From Polynucleobacter sp. UK-FUSCHL-C3 (GTDB taxonomy: Bacteria; Pseudomonadota; Gammaproteobacteria; Burkholderiales; Burkholderiaceae): a DNA stretch of 64,000 nucleotides. The stretch is taken from positions 1,612,001 through 1,676,000 of the forward strand of contig NZ_CP099959.1 in the NCBI RefSeq assembly GCF_040409815.1. Direction: 5' to 3'. The notes below the pieces were generated by a model. It was not told where the DNA came from and ran no database searches. It worked only from the letters and a program-made list of their open reading frames with translations. Positions 18,925 to 28,961 of this stretch are shown in pieces. The stretch's first letter is position 1. Every line of letters starts with the position of its first letter. The position numbers were made by a program, and so were the translations under genes.

Positions 18925-19497
18925 CTAAGTCTCGTCGACCTTATTTTGGTTTTTCCACAAAACATCATGGCCACCAGCAGCACGATTGAGTACGCGAGCC
19001 AGCACAAAGAGAAGGTCCGATAGTCGGTTGACATATTGACGAGGAGAATCATGAATGGGATCAGCCCAACCCAGTTTCACAATCGAGCGTTCAGCACGAC
19101 GGCACACTGTTCGACAAATGTGTGCTTGAGCGGCAGCGCGAGTACCGCCTGGCAAAATAAATTCTTTCAGGGGAGGCAGGCTGGCGTTGTACTGATTCAG
19201 CCAGACATCTAATTGCTCTACCTGTTCAGTCTTGAGTAAAGTGTAGTTAGGAATACAAAGTTCGCCGCCCAAATCAAATAAATCATGCTGAACCCGCAGC
19301 AGAAGATTTCGTAGATCGTTCGCAATTGAGTCGGGAAACTCTTCGGTCATCAAGACCCCAATCTGAGAGTTGAGCTCATCCACATCGCCCATGGCGCAGA
19401 TCCGCAAATGATCCTTTTCAACCCGGCTACCATCACCTAAACCGGTCATCCCGGCATCGCCGGTTCGCGTCGCTATTTTTGAAAGTCTATTTCCCAT
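18925..19497 (-). CDS. ATP:cob(I)alamin adenosyltransferase, PduO/MMAB type
   Basis: This enzyme transfers the adenosyl group of ATP to cob(I)alamin to form adenosylcobalamin. The 190-residue protein carries the PduO-type hallmarks. These are the N-terminal ATP-binding TRTGDAGMTGLGDG (about 8-21), GDVDELNSQIG near 42-52, and the RTVCRRAERSIV and YVNRLSDLLFVLAR helices near the C-terminus. No other cobalamin gene is nearby. It converges on aroG and diverges from glcD over only 34 bp, so both promoters must lie in that short gap or inside coding sequence. Confidence 0.93.
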   Translation of the reverse strand: MGNRLSKIATRTGDAGMTGLGDGSRVEKDHLRICAMGDVDELNSQIGVLMTEEFPDSIANDLRNLLLRVQHDLFDLGGELCIPNYTLLKTEQVEQLDVWLNQYNASLPPLKEFILPGGTRAAAQAHICRTVCRRAERSIVKLGWADPIHDSPRQYVNRLSDLLFVLARVLNRAAGGHDVLWKNQNKVDET

Positions 19498-19531
19498 GCA
19501 CTGATTATAGGTAAGTGGCTAAAATAGACCG

Positions 19532-21028
19532 ATGAACGCCCCCCACACCGCCGCAGAAATCCTTACTATCCAAGAAAAACAGGCGCTTTTAGTCTCGGCC
19601 CTTAGTCCTATCCTGGCAGAAGATGCTCTCCTATGGCAGCCAGAGGACACTATTCCCTATGAGTGCGATGGTTTAGCAGCCTACCGAAAAATGCCTCTGG
19701 CAGTTGCTCTCCCAGAGACTGAGGATCAGGTTGTGCGTATTCTTAAGGCTTGCCATGCCATGCAAATTCCCATTGTTCCAAGAGGATCTGGGACAGGTTT
19801 ATCGGGAGGCGCGATGCCGATCGAGCAAGGTCTCGTTCTTTCCTTGGCTAAGTTTAAAAAGATTACGAAGATTGATCCGTTCACACGAACCGCTGTTGTG
19901 CAACCGGGTGTGCGTAATCTAGCAATCTCTGAAGCGGTGGCCAAGCATGGCTTGTACTATGCGCCAGACCCATCCTCCCAAATTGCTTGCTCGATTGGCG
20001 GCAACGTTAATGAGAACTCGGGCGGTGTTCATTGTCTAAAGTATGGGCTCACACTTCACAATGTATTAAGAGTACGCGCTGTATTAATGAATGGCGACGT
20101 CGTTGAATTTGGTGGTATGGCCCCTGATGCGCCTGGACTCGACCTGCTTGCAGTACTAATTGGTAGCGAGGGAATGCTGGGTATTGTTACCGAGATTACA
20201 GTAAAGCTCGTCCCTAAGCCCAAATTAGCTCGGGTCATTATGGCGAGTTTTAACGACATAGAAAAGGGTGGTAACGCGGTCGCAGCCATTATTGCGGCCG
20301 GCATCATCCCAGCAGGTCTTGAAATGATGGATCGGGCTACCACTCGTGCGGTAGAAGAATTTGTGCATGCGGGTTATGACCTCGATGCTGAAGCTATATT
20401 GTTATGCGAATCAGACGGCACCCCCGAAGAGGTTGAGGAGGAGATTGCGCGCATGAATGCTGTGCTTGAACAGCAAGGAGCAAGCCGTATCCAGGTCTCA
20501 CAAAATGAGGCAGAGAGATTACGCTTCTGGAGTGGTCGTAAAAATGCCTTCCCAGCTGCCGGTCGAATTGCGGCAGATTATTACTGCATGGATGGCACGA
20601 TCCCGAGACGACACATTGCGACCTTATTACGTCGCATTAAGGGTATGGAAGAAAAATACCGCTTAGGCTGTTTAAATGTATTTCATGCAGGCGATGGAAA
20701 TATGCATCCCCTAATTCTGTTTAATGGCGCCGATCCTGATGAATGGCATCGTGCTGAAGAATTTGGTACCGAGATTCTAGAGGCCTGTGTTGAGTTAGGT
20801 GGCACGATTACCGGAGAGCATGGGGTTGGTATTGAGAAGATTAATTCGATGTGCGTGCAATTTGGTGAGCAAGAGCGTGAACTCTTTTGGGGCGTTAAAG
20901 CAGCATTTGATCCAGATCGCTTACTAAACCCCGACAAAGCAATCCCAACACTCAACCGCTGTGCCGAATACGGCAGAATGCGGATTAGTGGTGGCGCTCT
21001 GCCTCACCCAGAGTTGGAGCGCTTCTAA
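19532..21028 (+). CDS. glcD: glycolate oxidase subunit GlcD (FAD-linked)
   Basis: GlcD is the FAD-binding catalytic subunit that oxidises glycolate to glyoxylate. The 498-residue protein has an FAD_binding_4 domain with the PRGSGTGLSGGAMP motif (about 86-99) and the C-terminal FAD-oxidase domain ending with the TGEHGVGIEKI motif near 429. It is the first gene of glcD-glcE-glcF, with gaps of 2 bp between successive genes. The run continues into yggS and proC. Such clusters support use of algal glycolate in freshwater bacteria; that ecological role is inference. Confidence 0.95.
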   Translation: MNAPHTAAEILTIQEKQALLVSALSPILAEDALLWQPEDTIPYECDGLAAYRKMPLAVALPETEDQVVRILKACHAMQIPIVPRGSGTGLSGGAMPIEQGLVLSLAKFKKITKIDPFTRTAVVQPGVRNLAISEAVAKHGLYYAPDPSSQIACSIGGNVNENSGGVHCLKYGLTLHNVLRVRAVLMNGDVVEFGGMAPDAPGLDLLAVLIGSEGMLGIVTEITVKLVPKPKLARVIMASFNDIEKGGNAVAAIIAAGIIPAGLEMMDRATTRAVEEFVHAGYDLDAEAILLCESDGTPEEVEEEIARMNAVLEQQGASRIQVSQNEAERLRFWSGRKNAFPAAGRIAADYYCMDGTIPRRHIATLLRRIKGMEEKYRLGCLNVFHAGDGNMHPLILFNGADPDEWHRAEEFGTEILEACVELGGTITGEHGVGIEKINSMCVQFGEQERELFWGVKAAFDPDRLLNPDKAIPTLNRCAEYGRMRISGGALPHPELERF

Positions 21029-21030
21029 GT

Positions 21031-22164
21031 ATGAGTGAAGCAATTCTTTCGCAGTTTCGGGAACAGATTATCGAGGCAGGTAAACATAACAAAGCCTTAT
21101 CGATCGAAGGTGGTGCTAGCAAGGATTGGTTTGGCAATCCAAAGCTCCCACAAACCTTAAGTACCAAACCTTATCAAGGAATCTTGGATTACCAACCGGA
21201 GGAGTTAGTCATCACGGCATGTGCAGGCACTCCAATTGCTGAAATTGAAGCGGCGCTCTCTGAAAAAAATCAGATGCTTCCCTTTGAACCACCCCACTTT
21301 GGACAGGCAGCTACTTTTGGCGGAGTAATCGCGGCAGGACTTGCTGGTCCCGCTCGCATCAGTGCTGGCAACTTAAGAGATTTTGTCTTGGGCACTCGCC
21401 TCATGGACGGTCGCGGTGAAGATCTTTCCTTTGGTGGCAAGGTCATGAAAAACGTTGCTGGCTATGATGTCTCACGTCTCTTGCCAGGATCGCTAGGTAC
21501 TCTTGCTCTGCTACTTGAGGCGTCTGTCAAGGTACTACCAAAGCCCGCTGCGACAGCGAGTTTACGTTGCACCATCACACAAGATCGCGCATTACGTATT
21601 CTGAATGAATGGGCTGGACAACCACTCCCCCTTAATGCAAGTGCATGGATTGGCAAGACCAATGAAGAGGGTCAGCTGACGGTTCGCTTAGCAGGTGCTA
21701 ATGCTGCAGTTGCTACCGCAAGCAAAATGATGGTGGCGGAACTAAGCGCCACATTGATGGACTTTACGGATGCAGTTAATTTCTGGAATGAATTGCGTGA
21801 GCAAGCCCATGTTTGGTTCAAGGAGCTTGCTCCGGGCAACGCGCTCTGGCGATTATCTTTACCAGCACACTGTCCTTCCATCCCAATGCCAATCGGTTTT
21901 AATCCGACTAGCATTATGGAGTGGCATGGTCAACAACGTTGGTTTCAGGGGCCAGCTAATCAAAGCATTTCGAACACTCTGATAGCGCTTGCTCAAGAAC
22001 ATGGTGGACATGCTAGTTGTTTTAGAAATAATGGTTCTGAACAGTTTGAACGTTTCACCTCTTTGCAATCAAACCCTCTTACTGCTGGTCTAGAGCTTGT
22101 GCAAAAGCGCTTGCGCCACTCCTTTGATCCATTTGGAGTCTTTACGACAGGTCGCCTACCTTAA
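21031..22164 (+). CDS. glcE: glycolate oxidase subunit GlcE (FAD-binding)
   Basis: This 377-residue second flavin subunit of glycolate oxidase is related to GlcD but contains mainly the FAD_binding_4 half. The glycine-rich ATFGGVIAAGLAGPARISAG segment (about 90-109) and GGKVMKNVAGYDVSRLLPGS (about 131-150) are typical GlcE motifs. The C-terminal region is less conserved. It starts 2 bp after glcD and ends 2 bp before glcF, so the three subunits are almost certainly co-translated. Confidence 0.94.
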   Translation: MSEAILSQFREQIIEAGKHNKALSIEGGASKDWFGNPKLPQTLSTKPYQGILDYQPEELVITACAGTPIAEIEAALSEKNQMLPFEPPHFGQAATFGGVIAAGLAGPARISAGNLRDFVLGTRLMDGRGEDLSFGGKVMKNVAGYDVSRLLPGSLGTLALLLEASVKVLPKPAATASLRCTITQDRALRILNEWAGQPLPLNASAWIGKTNEEGQLTVRLAGANAAVATASKMMVAELSATLMDFTDAVNFWNELREQAHVWFKELAPGNALWRLSLPAHCPSIPMPIGFNPTSIMEWHGQQRWFQGPANQSISNTLIALAQEHGGHASCFRNNGSEQFERFTSLQSNPLTAGLELVQKRLRHSFDPFGVFTTGRLP

Positions 22165-22166
22165 TT

Positions 22167-23417
22167 ATGGAAACTAAATTAGCACCACAATTTATCAATA
22201 CCGCAGATGGTATTGAAGCAAAGCGTATCTTAGGGAAGTGCGTACATTGTGGCTTTTGTACTGCAACATGTCCAACCTATCAGTTATTAGGTGATGAGTT
22301 GGATGGTCCACGTGGTCGCATTTATCTCATTAAACAAATTGCTGAGGGTCAGTTGCCGACCGAGAAGACCCGCGGACACCTAGATCGCTGCCTTACTTGC
22401 CGCAATTGTGAAAGCACGTGCCCTAGCGGCGTCGAGTATGGCAAGCTCGTGGATATCGGACGCAAATGGGCTGAAGAGAAAACCGCACCGCGCCCATCTT
22501 CAGAGCGAATAACCCGCTGGCTGTTAAAAGAGGGTTTAACAAGTCCAACGCTCTTTAACACGGCAATGGCCGTGGGTCGCGTAGTACGACCACATATGCC
22601 TGCTGCGCTTCAGAGAAAAATACCGCAGGGCTTACCTGCAGGACAGCGCCCACAGCGCCACCATGCACGCAAGATGTTGATCCTTGAGGGCTGTGTTCAA
22701 CCGGGCATGCTACCCAACATCAATCACGCCACCGTTCGGGTCTTAGATGCATTGGGTATTGAGCTAATCAGCAGTAGTAAAGCAGGATGCTGTGGTGCGC
22801 TGCGCTATCACCTCAACGACCAAGATGGCGGGCTTACCGATGCCAAACGCAATATTGACGCTTGGTGGCCATCTATTGAGAATGGCAAAGACTCAGTAGA
22901 GGCGATTGTGATGAATGCCTCGGGCTGCGGCGTGATGGTGAAAGACTATGGACATTTATTACACGATGATCCGCTCTACGCAAGCAAAGCAAAGAGAGTT
23001 TCTGAGCTTTGTAAAGATCTATCAGAAATCATGCCGCAATTTCAGGAAAAGTTGATTCAGAAAATTGGGCAAGATAAGAAAGCGGGGGTTGTCTATCACC
23101 CACCATGCACCTTACAGCATGGTCAACAAATTAGGGGTAAGGTTGAAGGTCTTCTAGAAAGTCTGGGTATCGGTGTGAATGTATGTGCCGATAGTCATTT
23201 ATGTTGTGGCTCAGCAGGCACCTACTCGGTATTACAACCAAAACTCTCTGAGCAATTACGTATCCAAAAGATTCAGAATCTAGAAACTGCCTGCGCGAGC
23301 TCTGGTGCTAAGACAGTAGTATCCGGTAATGTGGGCTGCATCAGCCATCTTCATCAAGACCACCTACCGGTTCGTCATTGGGTTGAGATCATCGATCAAC
23401 TTCTAGCTAAAACATAA
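22167..23417 (+). CDS. glcF: glycolate oxidase iron-sulfur subunit GlcF
   Basis: This 416-residue electron-transfer subunit has two N-terminal 4Fe-4S ferredoxin motifs, CVHCGFCTATCP (about 26-37) and CLTCRNCESTCP (about 76-87). Two CCG domains follow, visible as GCCGALRYH near 207 and HLCCGSAGTYSV near 350, each with a partner cysteine motif upstream (EGCVQPGML and HPPCTLQHG). It completes glcDEF, and its stop overlaps the ATG of yggS by one base. Confidence 0.96.
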   Translation: METKLAPQFINTADGIEAKRILGKCVHCGFCTATCPTYQLLGDELDGPRGRIYLIKQIAEGQLPTEKTRGHLDRCLTCRNCESTCPSGVEYGKLVDIGRKWAEEKTAPRPSSERITRWLLKEGLTSPTLFNTAMAVGRVVRPHMPAALQRKIPQGLPAGQRPQRHHARKMLILEGCVQPGMLPNINHATVRVLDALGIELISSSKAGCCGALRYHLNDQDGGLTDAKRNIDAWWPSIENGKDSVEAIVMNASGCGVMVKDYGHLLHDDPLYASKAKRVSELCKDLSEIMPQFQEKLIQKIGQDKKAGVVYHPPCTLQHGQQIRGKVEGLLESLGIGVNVCADSHLCCGSAGTYSVLQPKLSEQLRIQKIQNLETACASSGAKTVVSGNVGCISHLHQDHLPVRHWVEIIDQLLAKT

Positions 23418-24151
23418 TGGGGCGCATTACTAACCAATTAATGGCAATTCAGTATCGTATTGATGCTGCTGCCGAGGAATATGGTCGTGACCCAGAGACC
23501 ATACAACTAATTGCTGTTAGCAAAACCTTTCCGAGTGCAGCTATCGAAGAAGCGATGCATGCAGGACAAAGAGCGTTTGGTGAGAACTACGTTCAAGAGG
23601 CTGTTGATAAAATTAAGCAGCTTGATAAATTACGCCCCTGGCTTGAATGGCATTTCATTGGCCCGCTTCAAAGCAATAAAACGGCTGAGATTGCAGAGCA
23701 CTTTGATTGGATGCACACCATTGACCGCCTGAAGATTGCTGAACGCCTTTCTGTTCAGCGTGAGCCGCATGCTCGTCTTGGCCCCCTTCAGGTCTGTGTG
23801 CAAGTAAATATTAGCGGGGAAGAAAGTAAATCCGGCGTTCATCCCTCTGAAGCGCTTGCCCTGTGTGAGCAAATTGCGCCATTACGCGGTCTTACCTTGC
23901 GTGGACTAATGGCAATACCAGAGCCCACCCAGAATCCCAATGAACAACGTAAATCGTTTGCAGCAGTTCGGGAACTTTTTGAGTCTATTCGTATGCAAAA
24001 AGAAATGACTGCTGGTTTTCATAACTTCGATACCCTATCTATGGGCATGTCGGAAGATCTGGAGGCGGCTATTGCTGAGGGCGCTACGATGATACGGGTG
24101 GGGAGCGCTATTTTTGGACAACGTCCGCCTAGCGCTAAGATAGAGGCATGA
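23417..24151 (+). CDS. yggS: YggS-family pyridoxal phosphate homeostasis protein
   Basis: This 244-residue PLP-binding protein belongs to the YggS/PROSC family, which buffers pyridoxal phosphate and affects amino acid pools. The PLP lysine lies in AVSKTFPSAAIEEA (about residue 36). FGENYVQEAVDK and LEWHFIGPLQSNK are the next family motifs, and LSMGMSEDLEAAI is near the end. It overlaps glcF upstream by one base and proC downstream by four (ATGA). The yggS-proC pairing is widespread and supports both assignments. Confidence 0.95.
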   Translation: MGRITNQLMAIQYRIDAAAEEYGRDPETIQLIAVSKTFPSAAIEEAMHAGQRAFGENYVQEAVDKIKQLDKLRPWLEWHFIGPLQSNKTAEIAEHFDWMHTIDRLKIAERLSVQREPHARLGPLQVCVQVNISGEESKSGVHPSEALALCEQIAPLRGLTLRGLMAIPEPTQNPNEQRKSFAAVRELFESIRMQKEMTAGFHNFDTLSMGMSEDLEAAIAEGATMIRVGSAIFGQRPPSAKIEA

Positions 24152-24999
24152 CAAGATCTAATCACATGAATACCCTTTTTATTGGGGGCGGCAATATGGG
24201 TCGAGCCCTTATTGGCGGCCTTCTAAAAAAAGGATTTGATCCTAAATCTATATCCACTGTTGAGACCGACCCTCAAACTGCAGCACATCTTACCCATGAC
24301 TTCTCCATTCATGTTTTATCGACTCTAATGAATGCGCAAGAGCAATTAAATGCAGCACACGTTGTGATCGTTGCGGTAAAGCCCCAAGACTTCAAGTCTA
24401 TCGCTTTTGAGTTAGCCCACCTTATCAAAAATTGTTCAGGTGAGCGTCCTCTTATTCTAAGTATTGCAGCAGGTATTCCGACTGCCAGTATGGCCCACTG
24501 GTTGCACTACGAGTGCTGCGTTCGTGCAATGCCCAATACACCTGCCCTGATTAATCAGGGTATGACTGGCTTATTTGCGCCAGCAACTGTGAGTGAGGCA
24601 CAACGCAAGCATGCTGAAACTATTTGTTCATCCGTTGGCAAAACAGTATGGATTCATGATGAGTCTTTGATGGATGCGGTTACTGCAGTTTCGGGAAGCG
24701 GGCCTGCGTATGTGTTTGCATTTTTAGAGGCTCTGCAGTCTGGTGGTGAACGTATGGGGCTACCTACTGACACGGCTCGGCTATTAGCCTACCAAACCGT
24801 AGTTGGCGCAGCCGCCCTGGCGATGCAGTCGAGTGATTCTCCGTCTACTTTGCGTCAGAAAGTGACCTCTAAAGGGGGTACCACGGCAGCAGCCCTAGAT
24901 GTTTTACATGAAAAACAGTGGCAAGGTATTTTGGAAGAAGCCCTTGCTGCAGCCAAAGAGCGTGGAGTACAAATGGCTAAAGAGCTGGGTGGCTCTTAA
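24148..24999 (+). CDS. proC: pyrroline-5-carboxylate reductase
   Basis: ProC reduces pyrroline-5-carboxylate to proline with NAD(P)H. The protein is 283 residues from the ATG overlapping the yggS stop. A second ATG at 24166 (MNTLFIGGGNMG) would give 277 residues and places the Rossmann motif at the usual distance from the N-terminus. The start is therefore uncertain. The glycine-rich FIGGGNMGRALIGGL and the C-terminal signature AVSGSGPAYVFAFLEAL are clear. It converges on ubiA with an 8-bp gap and no visible terminator. Confidence 0.95.
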   Translation: MTRSNHMNTLFIGGGNMGRALIGGLLKKGFDPKSISTVETDPQTAAHLTHDFSIHVLSTLMNAQEQLNAAHVVIVAVKPQDFKSIAFELAHLIKNCSGERPLILSIAAGIPTASMAHWLHYECCVRAMPNTPALINQGMTGLFAPATVSEAQRKHAETICSSVGKTVWIHDESLMDAVTAVSGSGPAYVFAFLEALQSGGERMGLPTDTARLLAYQTVVGAAALAMQSSDSPSTLRQKVTSKGGTTAAALDVLHEKQWQGILEEALAAAKERGVQMAKELGGS

Positions 25000-25007
25000 T
25001 CAATTGC

Positions 25008-25895
25008 CTACTCCAATATCAAGCCCAAAAAGATTCCTAAAAATAAACTGGCTCCCAGCCAATTATTGTGCAAGAAAGCCTTGAAGCAGGCATCACGCTT
25101 ACGGCTTGAAATCAAACGCAGCTCATAGATTGCGCACCCCAGAGCAGCGATCCAGCCAAGATAGAACCATTTGCTAAGCCCAGCTAACTCAGCGACCCAA
25201 ATTTGAGAAGCAAACAAGATACCGTAACAAATTGTGATTGCAGTGACATCAAATCGCCCAAATGTAATGGCGGAGGTTTTTAATCCGAGGCGAATATCGT
25301 CATCACGATCAACCATTGCGTAAGCCGTATCGTAGGCAATGGCCCAAAAGATATTACCAATCAACAAAATCCAAGCTTCGATGGGGATCATATTTTGAAT
25401 AGCCGCATATGCCATGGGTATCCCAAAACCAAAGGCAACTCCTAATACTGCTTGCGGTATCGAAAAAAATCGTTTTGTAAATGGGTAGATGCCAGCAATG
25501 ATCACAGCAAAAACGGATAAGTGTTTTGTGAGTATATTTAAAGGTTGTATCAACAGAAAAGAAACCAGTGCAAGGCCTATCGCAATCAATACAGCCTCTT
25601 TTTTGCTGATCTTGCCACTGGTTAGAGGACGTTCTTTGGTTCGTAATACATGCTTATCAAAATCTCGATCTGCATAATCATTAATTGCGCATCCAGCACT
25701 TCGCATTAGTACGGTACCCACACAAAAGATAAGTAGCATTGAAAGAGCGGGCCACCCATCGCTAGCCAGGAATAAGCCCCAGAGAGTTGGCCATAGCAGT
25801 AACAAAATACCGATGGGCTTATTTAAGCGCACCAGCGCGATGTAGGACTGCAAACGCTCGGGAATCAGAGCAGCCTCGCTCCAGGAAGATCGCAA
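25008..25895 (-). CDS. ubiA: 4-hydroxybenzoate octaprenyltransferase
   Basis: UbiA prenylates 4-hydroxybenzoate in ubiquinone synthesis at the inner membrane. The protein has about eight hydrophobic helices and both aspartate-rich motifs (NDYADRDFD and the later [15 protein letters not shown]). The start is not settled because no in-frame ATG exists near the expected N-terminus. TTG 25895 overlaps oxyR by 31 bp, GTG 25955 overlaps by 91 bp, TTG 25853 lies just after oxyR, and a CTG at 25868 would overlap the oxyR stop by four bases. Family alignment ([17 protein letters not shown]) suggests the true start is close to 25868. Translational coupling to oxyR is likely. Confidence 0.9.
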   Translation of the reverse strand: MRSSWSEAALIPERLQSYIALVRLNKPIGILLLLWPTLWGLFLASDGWPALSMLLIFCVGTVLMRSAGCAINDYADRDFDKHVLRTKERPLTSGKISKKEAVLIAIGLALVSFLLIQPLNILTKHLSVFAVIIAGIYPFTKRFFSIPQAVLGVAFGFGIPMAYAAIQNMIPIEAWILLIGNIFWAIAYDTAYAMVDRDDDIRLGLKTSAITFGRFDVTAITICYGILFASQIWVAELAGLSKWFYLGWIAALGCAIYELRLISSRKRDACFKAFLHNNWLGASLFLGIFLGLILE

Positions 25896-26791
25896 GCCCG
25901 AATCGTGCGTGCTAAAGCTTTCATCGCCTCTATTCGGGGGTAGCCCTTGCGCCACACTAAGCTCACGCGTCGAGTGGGCTCAGGGTCATTAAACGGAATA
26001 TAAATAATTAAGCCGTCTCGATCATTGGGATTGATCACCGAGGTACGAGGCAATACGGTTATGCCAATACCACCTGCTACCATTTGGCGAATGGTCTCTA
26101 AGGAAGAGCCCTCAAAGCTGCGATGCTCACCTAATGTAAGGCCGGAACCAAAACGGTTTAACTCTGGGCAAACCCCCAAGACGTGATCTCTAAAACAATG
26201 GCCAGCACCCAGCAATAAGGTGTTTTGCTCTTTGAGCTCTTTTTGGCCAATGGTGGGACGATCTGACCACTCATGTCCCTTGGGAATGGCTACTAAAAAG
26301 GGTTCCTCATACAGATCCAGAAAATCTAATCCAGCGCTCGGAAATGGGTCGGCTAAGATGGCGCAATCCAACTCACCTTGGCGCAGCATCTCAATTAAGC
26401 GTACGGTAAAGTTCTCTTCCAAAAATAGAGGGGCCTTTGGTAAGGTATCGCGTGCAACCCGAACTAAGCTTGGAAGTAAATAAGGAGCAACGGTATAAAT
26501 AGCCCCTAAGCGTAATGGTCCGGACAAGGGGTCTTGCCCATGTTTGGCCAAGTGCTTTAGAGCGTTAGCTTCTTCTAATACGCGTTGGGCTTGCTGAATA
26601 ATGACCGCGCCGAGAGTGGTAAGAGCAACATCAGAACTAGTACGCTCAAAAATTTGGGTCTGCAGCTCTTCTTCAAGCTTCTTAATAGCAACCGACAAGG
26701 TTGGTTGAGAAACATGACAGGCCTCGGCAGCCCGTCCAAAATGGCGCTCCCTAGCAACGGCAACGATATAACGGAGTTCGGTTAAGGTCAT
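25865..26791 (-). CDS. oxyR: hydrogen peroxide-sensing regulator OxyR
   Basis: This 308-residue LysR-type regulator has an N-terminal helix-turn-helix ([21 protein letters not shown], about 20-40) and an effector-binding domain. The pair of redox cysteines expected in OxyR is present in [12 protein letters not shown], spaced C-x8-C as in the Escherichia coli C199/C208 disulfide. That identifies it as a peroxide sensor rather than a generic LysR protein. It lies 10 bp downstream of recG and upstream of ubiA, an order I recall from Burkholderia and Ralstonia. Confidence 0.95.
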   Translation of the reverse strand: MTLTELRYIVAVARERHFGRAAEACHVSQPTLSVAIKKLEEELQTQIFERTSSDVALTTLGAVIIQQAQRVLEEANALKHLAKHGQDPLSGPLRLGAIYTVAPYLLPSLVRVARDTLPKAPLFLEENFTVRLIEMLRQGELDCAILADPFPSAGLDFLDLYEEPFLVAIPKGHEWSDRPTIGQKELKEQNTLLLGAGHCFRDHVLGVCPELNRFGSGLTLGEHRSFEGSSLETIRQMVAGGIGITVLPRTSVINPNDRDGLIIYIPFNDPEPTRRVSLVWRKGYPRIEAMKALARTIRACDLPGARLL

Positions 26792-26801
26792 AGTGCAATT
26801 A

Positions 26802-28931
26802 TCAAGCCTTTAGAAATTCTGTGCGTGATCCGACCCAACGGCCTAAATGGGCCTGTACTAGATCAGGGTGCTGTATTAACAAACGATCAGCCAGATCTTG
26901 GGCAATCTTAATTAACCATGCATCCCGCTGCAGGTCAACAAAACGTAGCATCGCCTCACCGGATTGCTTCGCGCCCAGGAGTTCACCAGGCCCTCGCAAA
27001 GCCAAATCCCGCTCTGCGATTACAAATCCATCAGAAACCTCTCGCAGGGTCTGTAAGCGCTCTTTGGCGGCCAAGGATAAGGGCTCTGAATACATCAATA
27101 TGCAGGTTGACTCGGCAGATCCCCTCCCTACTCGTCCCCGCAACTGATGAATCTGGGCATAGCCAAAACGCTCCGCATGCTCAATAACCATCAAAGCGGC
27201 ATTGGGTACATCAACCCCAACTTCAATCACCGTGGTGGAAACCAAGACCTTGGTCTTGCCAGACTTGAAGTTTGCCATGATGGCTACCTTCTCCTCTGCC
27301 TTTAAGCGTCCATGAATCAATCCAACTGGGTAGTTGCCAAGGACACTGGATAACTCTGCATGACTATCAACCGCCGTTTGCAATTGCAAGGCCTCCGACT
27401 CCTCAATCAAGGGACAGACCCAATAGGCTTGCAAGCCTTTTTGGAGCCACTGCTCAAGCCCGGTAATAACTTCTTGACGTCTCCCATCTTTCACCAGCTT
27501 GGTTGTGATTGGCTGTCGCCCTGGAGGAAGCTCATCAATCACGGATACATCGAGATCGGCGTAATAGGTCATCGCCAAAGTACGCGGTATGGGCGTAGCC
27601 GACATCATGAGTTGATGGCAGTAGTAGGTTACTGAGCCAATCCGCTGAGAGATTTCTAGACGTTGACGTACACCAAAGCGATGTTGTTCATCAATGACCG
27701 CCAGACCCAACGCAGCAAAATGTACCGCATCCTGAATTAAGGCATGTGTCCCCACCACAATTTGCGCTTGACCAGATTCAATTAAATCTTGGGCTTGTTT
27801 CTTTTCCTTAGCCTTCATGCCCCCCGCTAACCAAATCACTGAAACGCCCAAGGGTTCAAACCATTCCTTAAACTTCAAATAATGTTGCTCAGCCAAAATT
27901 TCGGTGGGCGCCATAATGGCAACCTGATAAGAGCGCTCTACCATTTGTGCGCTTGCCAAAGCAGCTACGATCGTTTTGCCACTTCCTACATCACCCTGCA
28001 ATAAACGATTCATGGGATAACTTGCCTGCAAATCATTACTAATTTGTGCCCATACCTTGTTCTGAGCAGCGGTCAATTCAAAAGGAAGTGCCTCGTGTAA
28101 TTGGTGCGTGAGTGATTTTGTTTTTACTGGAGACAAGGATCTTGCTGGCTGATCGGTCAATATCGAAGGAGGAGATGCGCGGCCCTTGCGTATTTCATGA
28201 GCTTGCTTAAGTGATATTTGTTGAGCAAGCAACTCTTCGAGCTGTACTCTGCGCCAAGCGGGATGCGTTCGCTCCATTAATGCATTCGTATCAGCATCTG
28301 CAGGCGGTTGATGTAAATACATCACTGCATCCCGAAGACTAAATTGCATCGCCGCCTTCTCGGCACTAACTAAGATTGAAGGGGGAAGAATTTCAGCTAG
28401 AACCATTTGCATACTAGGGTGATCTAGGGCTCCTAAAACTGCTTTACGAATAGCTGCTTGACTAATGCCTGCAGAGACTGAATAAACTGGGCTTAAGCTC
28501 TTTGGCAAGGGCGCATTTGCCGGCACTGCACGTACAGTAGGATGCACCATCTCCGCGCCCAAATAACCATCCCGAATCTCTCCACGAACGCGTAAGTGAG
28601 CTCCGACTGCCATTTGCTTTTGCTGACTCGGATAAAAATTAAGCCAACGAAGATTTAGCTCGGAATGATCATCCTCAATGGTGACCACCAACTGTCGACG
28701 GGGCCGATACAGAACTTGACTACGAATTACCACCCCTTGAGTTTGTACCGCACCCTCACCCGACTGAGCCATGGCTTCTGCAATAGTCCAAAGCTGGGTT
28801 TCATCCTCATAGCGCATGGGGAGATGCAAAGCCAAAGCGGCAGGAGTCCCCAACCCAATCTTTTCAAGGAGGGCTTGAGACCCTATTCGAGTCGGTGTTT
28901 TGCTTAATTTTGGCAAGGGCTTTGTGCTCAT
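26802..28931 (-). CDS. recG: ATP-dependent DNA helicase RecG
   Basis: RecG remodels stalled replication forks and branch-migrates Holliday junctions. From ATG 28931 the protein is 709 residues. An upstream ATG at 28967 would add 12 residues but would overlap the divergent queA start and has no support. The wedge/OB domain lies in the N-terminal third. The helicase core shows Walker A LLQGDVGSGKT, the DEQHRFGVRQR motif and the C-terminal helicase motif QLRGRVGRG. It heads the minus-strand group recG-oxyR-ubiA. Confidence 0.96.
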   Translation of the reverse strand: MSTKPLPKLSKTPTRIGSQALLEKIGLGTPAALALHLPMRYEDETQLWTIAEAMAQSGEGAVQTQGVVIRSQVLYRPRRQLVVTIEDDHSELNLRWLNFYPSQQKQMAVGAHLRVRGEIRDGYLGAEMVHPTVRAVPANAPLPKSLSPVYSVSAGISQAAIRKAVLGALDHPSMQMVLAEILPPSILVSAEKAAMQFSLRDAVMYLHQPPADADTNALMERTHPAWRRVQLEELLAQQISLKQAHEIRKGRASPPSILTDQPARSLSPVKTKSLTHQLHEALPFELTAAQNKVWAQISNDLQASYPMNRLLQGDVGSGKTIVAALASAQMVERSYQVAIMAPTEILAEQHYLKFKEWFEPLGVSVIWLAGGMKAKEKKQAQDLIESGQAQIVVGTHALIQDAVHFAALGLAVIDEQHRFGVRQRLEISQRIGSVTYYCHQLMMSATPIPRTLAMTYYADLDVSVIDELPPGRQPITTKLVKDGRRQEVITGLEQWLQKGLQAYWVCPLIEESEALQLQTAVDSHAELSSVLGNYPVGLIHGRLKAEEKVAIMANFKSGKTKVLVSTTVIEVGVDVPNAALMVIEHAERFGYAQIHQLRGRVGRGSAESTCILMYSEPLSLAAKERLQTLREVSDGFVIAERDLALRGPGELLGAKQSGEAMLRFVDLQRDAWLIKIAQDLADRLLIQHPDLVQAHLGRWVGSRTEFLKA

Positions 28932-28961
28932 GGTTAGAATCCCAACACCGATGGTAATACC